Assembly (NCBI GenBank): GCA_004143945.1
Contig: SEHB01000007.1
Span: 1 to 64,000 of the forward strand
Direction: 5' to 3'
From: Lysobacteraceae bacterium
GTDB lineage: Bacteria > Pseudomonadota > Gammaproteobacteria > Xanthomonadales > Rhodanobacteraceae
DNA: 64,000 nucleotides
The notes below the pieces were generated by a model, which saw only the letters and a program-made list of their open reading frames with translations, searched no databases and was not told where the DNA came from. Below are positions 50,001 to 62,929 of this stretch, piece by piece; position 1 is the first letter of the stretch; every line of letters begins with the position of its first letter. A program made the position numbers and the translations under genes.

Positions 50001-51763
50001 ACGCGGCCGCGCTCGGCGGCAGCTCGACCGGCCAGGTCGGTACCTGCAGTGACATGCCCGATCTCGTCATCACCAAGAGCGCCGGCACGCCGGCGCCGAC
50101 CGGTGTGCCGAACCAGTACACGCTCGCCTACAGCGTGCGCGTGGACAATGCGGGTGCAGCCGCAGGCAGCTACGACCTCGCGGATGCGTTCGACTTCGCG
50201 GGTGCGACCATCGACGCGGTCAGCGCGGTTGCGCATGTCGGTCCCGATCCGCTCGGCGGCACGCTCGGCACGCTGACGCCGACGGGCGGCACGATCGTCA
50301 GCGGCGAGACGCTCGCGGCAGGCAGCGGCGAGAGCTTCGTCTACGCCGTGACCTTCACCCTCACCGATCCCGTCGCCGCGGCCGATTGCGCGAATCCGAA
50401 CGGCGGCCTGCGCAATGCGGCCACGCTCGGCGGCAGCGCGGTCGGAGACTCGCAGACCTGCACGTCGATGCCGGCCGTCTCGATCCTGAAGGCGCTCGCG
50501 GGCGAGAACGGAGCGCATCCCGGGGTCGCCGAACCCGGCGAGCAGTTGACCTACACGATCACGCTGAGCAATACGGGCGACAGCGACGCGACCGGCTACG
50601 GCGTCACCGACCAGCTCGACCCGAATACCGCGTTCGTGTCGGCCGACAATGGTGGCGCGCACGCCGCAGGATTCGTCGAGTGGGACGGACTCACGGTTCC
50701 CGCGAACGGCACGTTGACCTTGACCGTCGTCGTCGTGGTCATCGATCCATTGCCGGTCGGAGTCACCCAGGTCGCCAACGTTGCCTACGAGACCGGCACG
50801 ACACCGCCCGCGTGTCCGCCGAGCGGGCCACAGTGCGTGGTGATTCCCGTCGAAGCAGCGGTCACGCTCTCGAAGTCGGTCGTCGATGCGGGTGGCAACG
50901 GCGAGGCCGAAGCAGGCGAACTGCTGACCTACACGATCACTCTGGTCAATGCGGGTGGCAGCGACGCGACCGGCATCGGCGTGACCGACCCGCTGGACCC
51001 GAACACGACATTCGTGTCGGCCGACCATGGCGGCCTCCACGCTGCGGGGACGGTGAGCTGGAGCGATCTCCTCGTTCCGGCGGGGGGCACCCTGCAGCTG
51101 ACGGTCGTCGTCGCAGTCGCCGATCCGTTGCCGGCCGGCGTGACGCATATCGGCAACATGGCCTACGAAACCGGCACGTCGCCACCCGATTGCGACGCGC
51201 AGCCGCGTCCGGCGAACTGCACCGATATCCCGGTGGCCGGGCTGCCGCACCTGATGATCACCAAGACGGCCGACAGCGCGACGCTCTCGCCCGGCGGCCT
51301 CGTGGTCTACACGATCAGCGTCGGCAACGATGGCGATGCGGCCGCGACCGGCGTGGTGATCAGTGATCCACTGCCCGAAGGCATCGTCGCGTTTGCGTGG
51401 AGCTGCTCGGCGAGCGGCGGCGTGAGCTGCCCGAATGCGGCCGGCACCGGCGCGATCGACGAGACGGTCGCGGCGTTCCCGGCCGGCGGCCTGCTCGTCT
51501 ACAGCGTGACCGCGACCTTGTCGGATGATCCGCCCGGAAGCGTGGTGAACACCGCCACGGTCACGCCCGGAGGCGATGCGACCTGCGGGCCGGACAATAC
51601 GGCACCCCCGTGCCCGGCCACCGTGATCGGCACGGTCGTTCCGGTGGGCGGCGGCGAAGTGCAACCGGTGCCGACCACGAGCGAATGGGCACTGCTGCTG
51701 ATGGCACTGATGATCGGCGGCTGGGCAGGCGTCGCAGCGCACCGTCGGGAACACCGGCGCTGA
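44018..51763 (+). CDS. Giant secreted DUF11-repeat surface protein with IPTL-CTERM-like tail
   Basis: The 2581-residue product has a signal peptide (RRSLLMLALLMCGHATA), a mature start EGTRTLHPAG, a FlgD-like Ig segment near 360-425 (LWDGLDNDGNAFPVGDYEFRI), a DUF11-like domain near 703-825, a propeller-like region near 825-1075 (LLLIQRSSGSESTLWAYD...), and then tandem DUF11 repeats. Repeats of type A (GEQLxYTITLSNxGGxDAxGYGVTD, ending AYETGTTPPACPP) and type B (PTGNPxEYxxxYxVxVxNxGS...YDLADTF) run A-A-A-B-B-B-B-A-A, plus one last domain. The tail VPTTSEWALLLMALMIGG followed by HRREHRR is an IPTL-CTERM-type sorting signal, with VPTT in place of IPTL. GGGGAGG six bases before ATG 44018 decides the start. 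Adhesin or surface-layer function is inferred. Confidence 0.88.
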   Translation: MPLNTIAVHDSANRWLARWQRRSLLMLALLMCGHATAEGTRTLHPAGATGERGVMDVSDSSFFANVARGRQFLYVYARAGEYILLGSRNRSNGGDAFVYDPQSFGTPGDETVPGTADFTCSSQAGRGTIAGRAAELAGPNSADGTATVTDGFTPCSYLAPVTGLYGVRFTGATSGGQTNTASIATPPILSGSLVSAWDVTIRAGADSLTDINGRLFTYAWTVYLQSNGRRLDNDLYYVSSDGYRYRQSLRGIDPNRAAFYANSSGFIDTDGGPLYRDIRGNNAAVTAGPSIAAGITAQRPQYPIFFSDVSPSGANASEVDRVLTALAIPLAPLPPQLGSPSFVGNIGGNTSTVSSGGVFTFTTLNTLTYEIVISRDGIDFDPANVLNRVLTGIALSGSHTVLWDGLDNDGNAFPVGDYEFRIVGRNGEIHFPMIDIEANTRGGPTLTKLNGTLQEATTVYFDDRGYAAANGTLIGQLNGHLCGAGSLIAQPVPNHSLVGVDSADANLGGSGNYYRSWGGSADNNNDCTNNATQYFATAKGLDLWALEKSAVTELPIEIVEPTVGVDVGTMVSVTPAVLPGDTAYGSFVFTNAGDQIATGVTYGVALGNSAQPVTCPTAVNFTLVPAGVVATYNPAPACTITFTGMPATLAPGESLAFNFDYVVLPANPGPIPVATTITAANENNDVAPNTANAETVVARPVINVAKSASPAPGTEVDVGDTITYTLSATIGNAPLTATLTLTDTLGAGLAFGSVSSSHPAFTCGGNLTCTLPAGTATGTYTVVYTATVEPSAVGSVANSVVPSGGGSDDPPGCAPCSVEHPLVPPPAFPFCPAAGDPAQVFNVVNGVQIYGYTPPGTAPDVLLPLVPETISGNLNALMLDPVRNRLLLIQRSSGSESTLWAYDAANGGWYVAFGPFASPDFPRGGFNAAGTGYLIGGGTSPEVWEVVSSSTFGYTVAQIGTMNYDNAPTDTGSGDIAFDGNGRAWLAVGQDIYHLDLGGSSPFTAVRQTRPLLGGSPSAIGWAGIAFAADGTLILANNAPSPSAYYQYDPATGVIVHRVDTTANAARDLASCAFPVQLEPELSIVKVLSTVNGAPYPPLAAVSPGDVLTYAITITNSGGAVATLFAGDVVETVPADTTHVGGDSFTCAAATAGSSCGNTSAFNLAAGASSELTFTVQVNPTVGGASIANAVAIPGDVDCAVAPNDCGEVTPVDPSVTLSKTLQSGGPTAEPGETLTYAITLSNGTGTPASNYGVTDVLDPNVAFVSASDGGNHAGGTVSWSGLTVPANGSLVLTVQVVVADPLPEGVSQIVNLAYETGTTPPGCPPAGAQCVVTPTAPEVALVKALAGESGSVAGVAEPGEQLSYTITLSNSGGSDAIGYGVTDVLDPNVAFVSADNGGALVAGNVEWSGLGIPSGGNLVLTVVVTVADPLPSGVARIANLAYETGTTPPACPPIGPQCVVVPTEAAVTITKALAGESGARPGQAEAGEQLTWTITLANSGGTDATNVGVTDALDSNTSFVSASNGGAHAASVVTWSGLGVPAGGSLVLTVVATVDDPIPDGVTQVANLAYETGTTPPACPPSGSQCVVVPTAPDVTIAKAASAPVPTGNPDEYAITYVVTVDNRGGSTGNYDLADTLSFNGATVTAISAPVHATTTGDIQDGALGSFNPPAGGSIVTNESIGSGGSERWTYTVTYAVADGDLASDCSIPNGGLRNRAELGGDSAGAPPAETCSGAPSVAIVKTATAPAPTGNPNEFTLTYTIDIANTGSLAGVYDLADTFVFNGANVTAVSTPMYNSTSDVQDGTPGAFAPPSGGTIVTGEGISAGGAESWSYTVTYTVTDAGTAQDCADPAGGLRNSAQLGGSLAGESNTCTGAPAVVIGKSVSGPGATGNPGEYTLDYLVTVQNDGSLVGNYDLVDTFAFSGVTVTSVSAIIHGGADPLAGVLGTLGANGGAIVGDETIAAGASETYAYTVTFTLDDLAAVGTCADGGGLVNAAALGGSSTGQVGTCSDMPDLVITKSAGTPAPTGVPNQYTLAYSVRVDNAGAAAGSYDLADAFDFAGATIDAVSAVAHVGPDPLGGTLGTLTPTGGTIVSGETLAAGSGESFVYAVTFTLTDPVAAADCANPNGGLRNAATLGGSAVGDSQTCTSMPAVSILKALAGENGAHPGVAEPGEQLTYTITLSNTGDSDATGYGVTDQLDPNTAFVSADNGGAHAAGFVEWDGLTVPANGTLTLTVVVVVIDPLPVGVTQVANVAYETGTTPPACPPSGPQCVVIPVEAAVTLSKSVVDAGGNGEAEAGELLTYTITLVNAGGSDATGIGVTDPLDPNTTFVSADHGGLHAAGTVSWSDLLVPAGGTLQLTVVVAVADPLPAGVTHIGNMAYETGTSPPDCDAQPRPANCTDIPVAGLPHLMITKTADSATLSPGGLVVYTISVGNDGDAAATGVVISDPLPEGIVAFAWSCSASGGVSCPNAAGTGAIDETVAAFPAGGLLVYSVTATLSDDPPGSVVNTATVTPGGDATCGPDNTAPPCPATVIGTVVPVGGGEVQPVPTTSEWALLLMALMIGGWAGVAAHRREHRR

Positions 51764-51841
51764 CATGGGGGCGCGAGGCGCCCCCATGTGCGACATGCGT
51801 GCACGCTCGGCGGCTTCGAAGCCGCCTCCGTGCGCGCGGGC

Positions 51842-53887
51842 CTACGGCTGGATCTCGATGCGGTTCACGGCGCCCGCGAGGTCGCGATTCAACGTGATCC
51901 ACAATTCGCCGGCGGCCGCACGCGGCGACGGGAAGTAGTCGACATCCTGCACGAGCGTCGCGCCGCCGAGCTTCAGCGTCGCCGGCAGGCCCGCGCTCCA
52001 TCCGCGCACGACCAGCAACGGGTGTCGCAGCGTTCCGGTGCCGATCGCGATGTTCGCGTCGAGGCGGTTCGTCGATGCATCGAAGGTCAATGCGCCGCGC
52101 ACGCGATCCCAGCCGGCGGGTGCGTAGGTGTACGGCGTTGCATCGGCGACGCCTGCCGGACCCTGTGTCGCAACGGCGCCGATCGTCGCCGTGAGCGCGA
52201 GCGACTGCAGCGCGTCGACCTCGGCGACGCGCGCGCCGACCGGATCGGACGAGTGCGTGCCGAGCACGATCCAGAGTGAATAGCTCTTCTTCGGCCAGCC
52301 GGGTGCGACCGGATCGCCGGGCAGCGCGAACGCACCGCCGCCGTACCAGGCGTTGCCGCGCACGCGGTATTGCTGCTGGCCGAGGAAACCGAAGTTCGTG
52401 CCCCAGGCAAGGCGTGCGTCCTGCGTCGCACCGCCGTACAGGTTGTAGTTGATCGACTGGTAGGGCCAGTTGTAGTCGCAGGGCATCAGGTAGTTGCCGG
52501 GACAGCCGCTCGTCGTCGCGCTGCTCGTCATCCACAGATCCTGGCCCCAGTAACCGCCCGCATCCTGCTGCGCGATCGTCTGCGTCTGCACGAGGCCCAT
52601 CGTCGCGTCGACGCTGCCGGTCCAGAGTTTCACGAACGGGATCGTGTTGGCCTGGTTCCAGTTCCATGCGCTGCCGAGCGTGACCGGGCTCGTCGTGCTC
52701 GCGAAGCGGTAATAGTCGCCCCAGGCGACCCCTGCGATCTGCGCGCGCGTCGCGTCGCTGGCGGCGCCGTCGATGCGCAACTGGCCGTAGGGCGCGCGTG
52801 AATCGTCGGCCAGGCGGTCGACCGGAACGCCGGAGAGGTCGTAGGTGATCGACCACAGCGGATCATCGCGCCCGCTCGAGACGACCCAGTCGATCGTGAC
52901 CGGCAGGTTGTACTGCTGCGCGGGCGCCGCCGTCGTGCAATAGCGTGGATAGGCCTGCGTGAAGCGCAGGATCGCGTGATGGCGGCCTTCGAACACGCGC
53001 TCGAAACTGCCGCCGGTGAAATGGCCGAGGCTGGAACTGTCGCCGCCGCCGGTGCAGTGGCTCTCGTCGCCCGCGTGCGAAACGACGTAGCCGAAGCCGC
53101 CGAAGCCATCGGTTGTCGCGCGCACCACGCGCGTCGCGCCGCCCGCCTCGTAGCGGAACTCGCGCAACTCGCCGCCGCGGCTGCCGCCGTTGCCGGCGCC
53201 GCCGTCGTTGTGCGCGAGCACGGCGACGCGCGGCCTGCCGGTTGCATCGCGCCAGCCGAAGCGATCGCCGGTCAGGCCGTCGATCGCGACGTCGCGTTCG
53301 ATCACGAGCCCTCCGGGCGGCGGCGGCCCATCGCCCTCGAAGCCGTCCGCGAAGATCGCATCACCACCCGCGCCGAACAGCGCGATGTCGTCGAGATAGA
53401 CGGTCGGCTGCGTCGCCGCGGCATCACTCTGGATGTCGATGCGGTCGAATGCGCCCGACCACGAAAGGGGTGGCTGCGCGAGCATGACGGTCGCTTCGCG
53501 CCAGGTCGCTGCGCTCGGACCTCCGGCGAGATATGCGGACAGCGCTGCCTGCGCGACCACTTCGCCCTCATTCTGCAGGATGAGCTGCAGCTGCTGGCCG
53601 CCGCCGCTGCCGCCGTGCACCCAGAGCTTGAGGGTCGGCCATGTGGTAGCGGACAGGCCGCCAGATGCGTGATGGAAGGACACCGCGTTGTACGCGTTGC
53701 CGGACAACGCGATCGAATAGGTCCCCGCATGCACCGGCGTCGTGTTGGCGAAGTCGCTGCCGCCGCCGTAGGACCAGTCCTCGAAGCCCGGGCCGAGCGC
53801 ATCCTCATAGACGACCTGCTGGGCCGGCGCCGCCGCGGCCTGCGCGAGGAAGAAGAGCGCGCACGCGGCGCGTGGGATGCGACTCAT
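51842..53887 (-). CDS. Secreted two-domain protein with internal IFADGFE motif
   Basis: The 681-residue product has a signal peptide (ALFFLAQAAAAPAQ) and an N-terminal beta-sandwich-like domain (about 20-175; VYEDALGPGFEDWSYGG and VYLDDIALFG) resembling carbohydrate-binding modules of secreted hydrolases. IFADGFE follows at about 178-184, then a proline linker (GDGPPPPGG) and a large C-terminal region of about 490 residues rich in Trp and Tyr (LWSITYDLSG, WGDYYRFAS, YNWPYQSINYNLYGG). I do not recognise the C-terminal domain; it could be glycan-active. The tag-like motif is normally at the C-terminus elsewhere in the window, which suggests a fusion. GGAGTGATCCG precedes the ATG. Confidence 0.7.
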   Translation of the reverse strand: MSRIPRAACALFFLAQAAAAPAQQVVYEDALGPGFEDWSYGGGSDFANTTPVHAGTYSIALSGNAYNAVSFHHASGGLSATTWPTLKLWVHGGSGGGQQLQLILQNEGEVVAQAALSAYLAGGPSAATWREATVMLAQPPLSWSGAFDRIDIQSDAAATQPTVYLDDIALFGAGGDAIFADGFEGDGPPPPGGLVIERDVAIDGLTGDRFGWRDATGRPRVAVLAHNDGGAGNGGSRGGELREFRYEAGGATRVVRATTDGFGGFGYVVSHAGDESHCTGGGDSSSLGHFTGGSFERVFEGRHHAILRFTQAYPRYCTTAAPAQQYNLPVTIDWVVSSGRDDPLWSITYDLSGVPVDRLADDSRAPYGQLRIDGAASDATRAQIAGVAWGDYYRFASTTSPVTLGSAWNWNQANTIPFVKLWTGSVDATMGLVQTQTIAQQDAGGYWGQDLWMTSSATTSGCPGNYLMPCDYNWPYQSINYNLYGGATQDARLAWGTNFGFLGQQQYRVRGNAWYGGGAFALPGDPVAPGWPKKSYSLWIVLGTHSSDPVGARVAEVDALQSLALTATIGAVATQGPAGVADATPYTYAPAGWDRVRGALTFDASTNRLDANIAIGTGTLRHPLLVVRGWSAGLPATLKLGGATLVQDVDYFPSPRAAAGELWITLNRDLAGAVNRIEIQP

Positions 53888-54046
53888 CGGATCACTCCAT
53901 CAATGCATTCGGTCATTCATACGTCAGGCGAAGGGCATTCCGGACATCCGCACGCGTGCGACCGCATGGCGGGAGCCGGTATGCCCTCCACGTCGCGCCA
54001 TCACGCGCCATGGAGGACTGCGCTGTTCGCGGGCGCGAACCGGCGG

Positions 54047-54358
54047 TCATTCGAAGCCGTCGGCGAAGATCACGTCGCTCGCGCTGCAACTGCTCCCTGC
54101 CGGCGTCGCGACGGCATCGATGGCATATCCGCCGCCCTCGGCGGATTTTCTCGATGGCGTCAGCCTCGCCTGCAGCTCGAATCCGCCGTTCGCCTGCACG
54201 GCTGCAGCTGCGTGCGCCCGGCCCTGCAATTCGAACCGGACCGGTGCGTCGTCGGCCTGCACGACGGGGCAGGCGAACAGGAACAGCAGTGTCGCCATGG
54301 TGGAACTCGACGCGCGCCGCGGACGAATCAGCGGCCGTCGTGGGATCGGCGCATCCAT
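54047..54358 (-). CDS. Small secreted protein ending in IFADGFE
   Basis: The 103-residue product ends SCSASDVIFADGFE. It has a hydrophobic stretch (MATLLFLFACPVVQA) that works as a signal peptide from Met21, or as a longer signal with the basic N-terminus. GGAGGCGAGTGAG before ATG 54358 supports the long start. The mature part is only about 65 residues and beta-like (VRFELQGRAHAAAAVQANGGFELQARL). Its ATG lies one base past the TGA of the S74 gene, so the two form an operon. The last 20 coding bases are nearly identical to the DNA encoding the motif in the neighbouring 681-residue protein. The function is unknown; it is almost a carrier for the tag. Confidence 0.65.
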   Translation of the reverse strand: MDAPIPRRPLIRPRRASSSTMATLLFLFACPVVQADDAPVRFELQGRAHAAAAVQANGGFELQARLTPSRKSAEGGGYAIDAVATPAGSSCSASDVIFADGFE

Positions 54359-54359
54359 C

Positions 54360-55709
54360 TCACTCGCCTCCGTCCGCTTCGAGCCGTGCGATGCGCGCGG
54401 TCAGCCGCTGCACCATGGCTTCGAGCTTCGCGTTCTTCTGCGCGAGTTCCTGCACCGCGGCGATCGTGACGATCTGCGCGGGATAGGTGTCCACCTGCAG
54501 GATCTCGTTCTCGGCGCTCCTCGCCTCCCCCGGCAGGTACTCGCCGGACCGCGTCACCGCATCCGGGAACACGTCGGCGAACTGCTGCGCGATCACATTG
54601 TAGTAACGCTGGTCGGGCACTTCGGGGTGTTGTTCGCGATACGCATCGGTATAGCGGAAGGTGACCGGCTGGACGCGCGCCAGCGTGTCGAGTGCGGCCT
54701 CGACCCGCGCCACGTCCTGCTTGATGCGTCCATCCGAATTGGCCTGCCAGGCGCCGGCGGTCGACTTCGTCGCGGTCCCTTCGACCTTGAGGCCCTCCTC
54801 GATGCTCACCGGATTGCTGACGTGCACGCCACCGGTCGCGCTGATCTGCATGATCCCGTTGCCGTTGCTCACGTAGATCCGACCGTTGTTGACGCCGCCG
54901 CGCGTGACGAAGCGCAGGTCGGGATCGGAATCGCCCCCCGCGCGCGGCGCGATGACGAAGTCGTCGGTGCCGACCGGCAGCGTCGAGGTGTTGTTGAGGA
55001 AGCCACCGTCCGAGTACACGACGAACTGGTTCGCGCCCCCGGTATGGACGCGACTGGCGTCGTCGACGAACGGCCTGCCGCCCCAGATGAAGCTGCCGCT
55101 GTGCGCGGCGTCCACGGTCGCGCTGCTGCCGCCGGCGAAGCTGTCCACGGCGTTGGCGAGGCCCTTGTTGAACGCGGCGGCGCGAGCTGCGTAGGCGCCC
55201 GCGTTGCCCACTTCGAACGACACGCCATCGGTGAAGTGCTTGATCCCCGCGCCGAAGCGGTCACCCACCCGCATGATCAGGTTCTGGTTGTCCAGCGGGC
55301 CGATGAAGTTGCCGGGGCCGACGTCGGCGTTGCCCGTCGTCGACCAGCATGCGCCGGCGCCGTTGATTTCCGAGCGGCCCGCCAGTTCGACGAAGTCATC
55401 GCCGCCGGCCTTGCGCACGGCGACGCCGATCCAGCCATCCTGCGTTGCCGCGTTCGACGCGAAATCCACCTCCACGCTGAAGAGGCCTTCGCGGACCTCG
55501 ACGCCGTACAACGTGACTGCATCGCCGAGTGATGCCGCCGCGTGCTCGCCCGCGTAGGGCGTCACGCGGAGGTCGTAGAGTCCATTGGCCGGCGCACCTG
55601 CGTCGTTCAGGCTGCCGTGGTAGGTGAACGAGGCGGCGTGTGCGCTGGCGCCGGCCAGGGCGAATGCGAGGCCGGTCGTCAGCGCGGCCCTGCGAATGCA
55701 TGCGTTCAT
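54360..55709 (-). CDS. Secreted protein with C-terminal S74 (tail-fibre chaperone) domain
   Basis: The 449-residue product has a signal peptide (ALTTGLAFALAGASAHA), a beta-rich body (FTYHGSLNDAGAPANGLYDLRVTPYAG, typical of secreted proteins that display such fibres), and the S74 intramolecular chaperone near 320-449: NSDGRIKQDVARVEAALDTLARVQPVTFRYT, then YNVIAQQFADVFPDAV and a coiled-coil end (QELAQKNAKLEAMVQRLTARIARLEAD). The S-D-x-R-x-K segment is the autocleavage site region in phage tailspike chaperones. This implies a trimeric fibre whose C-terminus is released after folding. GGGAG lies seven bases before ATG 55709. It is divergent from an ECF sigma gene across 142 bases. Confidence 0.82.
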   Translation of the reverse strand: MNACIRRAALTTGLAFALAGASAHAASFTYHGSLNDAGAPANGLYDLRVTPYAGEHAAASLGDAVTLYGVEVREGLFSVEVDFASNAATQDGWIGVAVRKAGGDDFVELAGRSEINGAGACWSTTGNADVGPGNFIGPLDNQNLIMRVGDRFGAGIKHFTDGVSFEVGNAGAYAARAAAFNKGLANAVDSFAGGSSATVDAAHSGSFIWGGRPFVDDASRVHTGGANQFVVYSDGGFLNNTSTLPVGTDDFVIAPRAGGDSDPDLRFVTRGGVNNGRIYVSNGNGIMQISATGGVHVSNPVSIEEGLKVEGTATKSTAGAWQANSDGRIKQDVARVEAALDTLARVQPVTFRYTDAYREQHPEVPDQRYYNVIAQQFADVFPDAVTRSGEYLPGEARSAENEILQVDTYPAQIVTIAAVQELAQKNAKLEAMVQRLTARIARLEADGGE

Positions 55710-55851
55710 GAATGCTCCCGTGCGGTGGTTGGGCGGCCGCGGACCGGAGTCCGGTGCGTGCAGCCGTCGCCAGTTACGCCGATCGGTCGGCAAACCCGCC
55801 ATTGCGCGTCCGGGCATGTCCGTGCACTGCGTTTGCTGCACAATCGACCGC

Positions 55852-56382
55852 ATGACGGAGTCCGCCGCGCTGCCGAGGGAACAGGCCATCCAGCTGCTGG
55901 CGGAGACCTTCTACGCGGACCTGCAGCGCCTTGCGCGCCACGAGCGCCACCGCGTCATCGCGCCATCGCAGACGCTGGGCACGACTGCGCTCGTCCACGA
56001 GGCCTACCTGAAGCTCGCGCGCCAGGGCTCGTTCGAGAACCGCGCGCATTTCCTCAATACGGCCGCGCTCGCGATGCGCCAGGCGCTGGTCTCGCACGCG
56101 CGCATGCGCCTGCGCGCGAAGCGCGGCGGTGGCCAGTCGGCGCTCGACCTCGATGCAATCGAGATCCTCGCCGAGAGCGACGAGCGCATCGCCGCGCTCG
56201 ACGATGCGCTGAATGCACTCGAACAGGCTTCGCCGCGGCTCGCGCGCGTGGTGGAGTGTCGCTACTTCGCGGGCTACTCCGAGAAGGAAACCGCACTCGC
56301 GCTCGGGATCGGCGAACGGACCGTGCAAAGGGACTGGAACATCGCGAAGGCGCTGCTGTACGAAGCACTGGACGCGATCTAG
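55852..56382 (+). CDS. Second ECF-type sigma factor (kinase-linked, ECF43-like)
   Basis: The 176-residue product shows ETFYADLQRLARHERHRV, then APSQTLGTTALVHEAYLKLA and LAMRQALVSHARMRLRAKRGGG (region 2), and ASPRLARVVECRYFAGYSEKETALALGIGERTVQRDWNIAKALLYEAL (region 4). It is the same subgroup as the sigma at 35341, with the same TLxTTALVxEAxLxLA motif, but with a shorter N-terminus. The ATG at 55852 follows CACAAT by seven bases, so the mRNA may be leaderless. Its likely partner kinase is the convergent gene at 56422. It is divergent from the S74 gene, which is a plausible target. Confidence 0.88.
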   Translation: MTESAALPREQAIQLLAETFYADLQRLARHERHRVIAPSQTLGTTALVHEAYLKLARQGSFENRAHFLNTAALAMRQALVSHARMRLRAKRGGGQSALDLDAIEILAESDERIAALDDALNALEQASPRLARVVECRYFAGYSEKETALALGIGERTVQRDWNIAKALLYEALDAI

Positions 56383-56421
56383 CGGCCCGCCAGGCAGGCG
56401 TGGCGAGGCGCGCTCGTCTTG

Positions 56422-59352
<2,931 letters not shown>

Positions 59353-59579
59353 GGCCAGCCTTCTTTTCCTGCGTCAGGGTAGCGCCGCGCGATGCGTCTT
59401 GCGACGGTGCTTGCACGTCGTACGCCGAATTGCGGCCAAGTCCGCCAGCGTCCATCGGCGCGGGGTGCGGCGTCCGCGGTGTGCGGATGCGGCGCCAGCC
59501 GATTAGACTTGCCGTTCCCGCGGCGCCGCCGCGTGTCCCGGACCGCCGCGCCTGCGCGTGCCGCCATCGAGAGAACCGA

Positions 59580-62300
<2,721 letters not shown>

Positions 62301-62330
62301 GTTCCCGCCGCGCCGGTCGCGGCACGCGCC

Positions 62331-62428
62331 CCTGCAGGAGCGGCGCAGCCGCGACCGTCCTGTTGCACGTTCGCGTGCGATGCGCGGTTTCGCGGCGTCG
62401 TCGATCGCGCCTTCGGCGCTCCTGCGGG
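62331..62428. repeat. Paired REP-like element, GTAGGAGC family, after aceE
   Basis: Arm 1 TGCAGGAGCGGCGCAGCCGCGACC (stem GCGGC-gca-GCCGC) faces arm 2, whose complement is CCGCAGGAGCGCCGAAGGCGCGATC (stem GCGCC-gaa-GGCGC). The small stem is kept in both arms although its bases differ. It begins 31 bases after the aceE stop. Confidence 0.7.
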
Positions 62429-62536
62429 TAGGTGCCGCGTGGGCGGGCGATCGCGTGGGTGCGCACCGTCGCGTTCGGTATCGTCGGGTGCGGCGATCCG
62501 CGGCGGGATCGCGTGATGTGTCCCGGTGGAGCGGAA

Positions 62537-62561
62537 CACCGCCGGCGCGTGGCCGGCGGTG
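62537..62561 (-). terminator. Strong hairpin after the HU gene
   Basis: CACCGCCGGC-gcgtg-GCCGGCGGTG, perfect 10-base arms, begins eight bases beyond the HU stop codon on the minus strand. The following sequence (TTCCGC) has only a minimal T content, so it may be a weak intrinsic terminator or an mRNA 3' stabiliser. Confidence 0.5.
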
Positions 62562-62569
62562 CGGGGCGA

Positions 62570-62929
62570 TCAGAGCGCCGCGTCCTTGAGCTTCTTCAGC
62601 GCGCGGACCTTGAGCTTGACGGTCGCCGGCTTCGCGGCGAACCAGCGCTCTTCCTTCGTGAAGGGGTCGATGCCTTTGCGCTTCGGCTTGGCCGCGACCG
62701 CGACCGCGCTGATCTTCAGCAGGCCCGGCAGCGTGAACGTGCCGGCGCCCTTCTTGTTGACCGAATTCGCGACAGCCTGCTCGAGCGATGCGAGCACGGC
62801 GCGCACGCCCTTGGGCTCGACGCCGCTGTGTTCGGAGAGGTACGCGACGAGGCCGGACTTGCCGAGCGCTTCGGTGATCGGCTTGGACGCGCTCTTCTTG
62901 CCGGCGGCCGGCTTCTTGGATGTAGCCAT
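62570..62929 (-). CDS. HU-family DNA-binding protein with Lys/Ala-rich N-terminal extension
   Basis: A nucleoid-associated protein of the HU/IHF superfamily that bends and compacts DNA. The 119-residue product has an extension of about 20 residues (ATSKKPAAGKKSASK), then KSGLVAYLSEHSGVEPKGVRAVLASLEQAV, GAGTFTLPGLLKISAVAV and a C-terminal DNA-arm-like region KPKRKGIDPFTKEERWFAAKPATVKLKVRALKKLKDAA. It resembles the Xanthomonas-type HU paralogue rather than canonical 90-residue HU. The start at 62929 (MATSKKPA) is preceded by AAGGGAG at a long spacing; the longer track start adds Arg-rich non-coding sequence. Confidence 0.9.
   Translation of the reverse strand: MATSKKPAAGKKSASKPITEALGKSGLVAYLSEHSGVEPKGVRAVLASLEQAVANSVNKKGAGTFTLPGLLKISAVAVAAKPKRKGIDPFTKEERWFAAKPATVKLKVRALKKLKDAAL

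Noticed and set aside
47324-51796. 1490-residue ORF antisense to the DUF11 gene
   Set aside because: It mirrors the repeat array of the sense gene, has Arg/Ala/Asp-rich low-complexity composition and no family motifs. Long antisense frames are expected in such GC-rich DNA.
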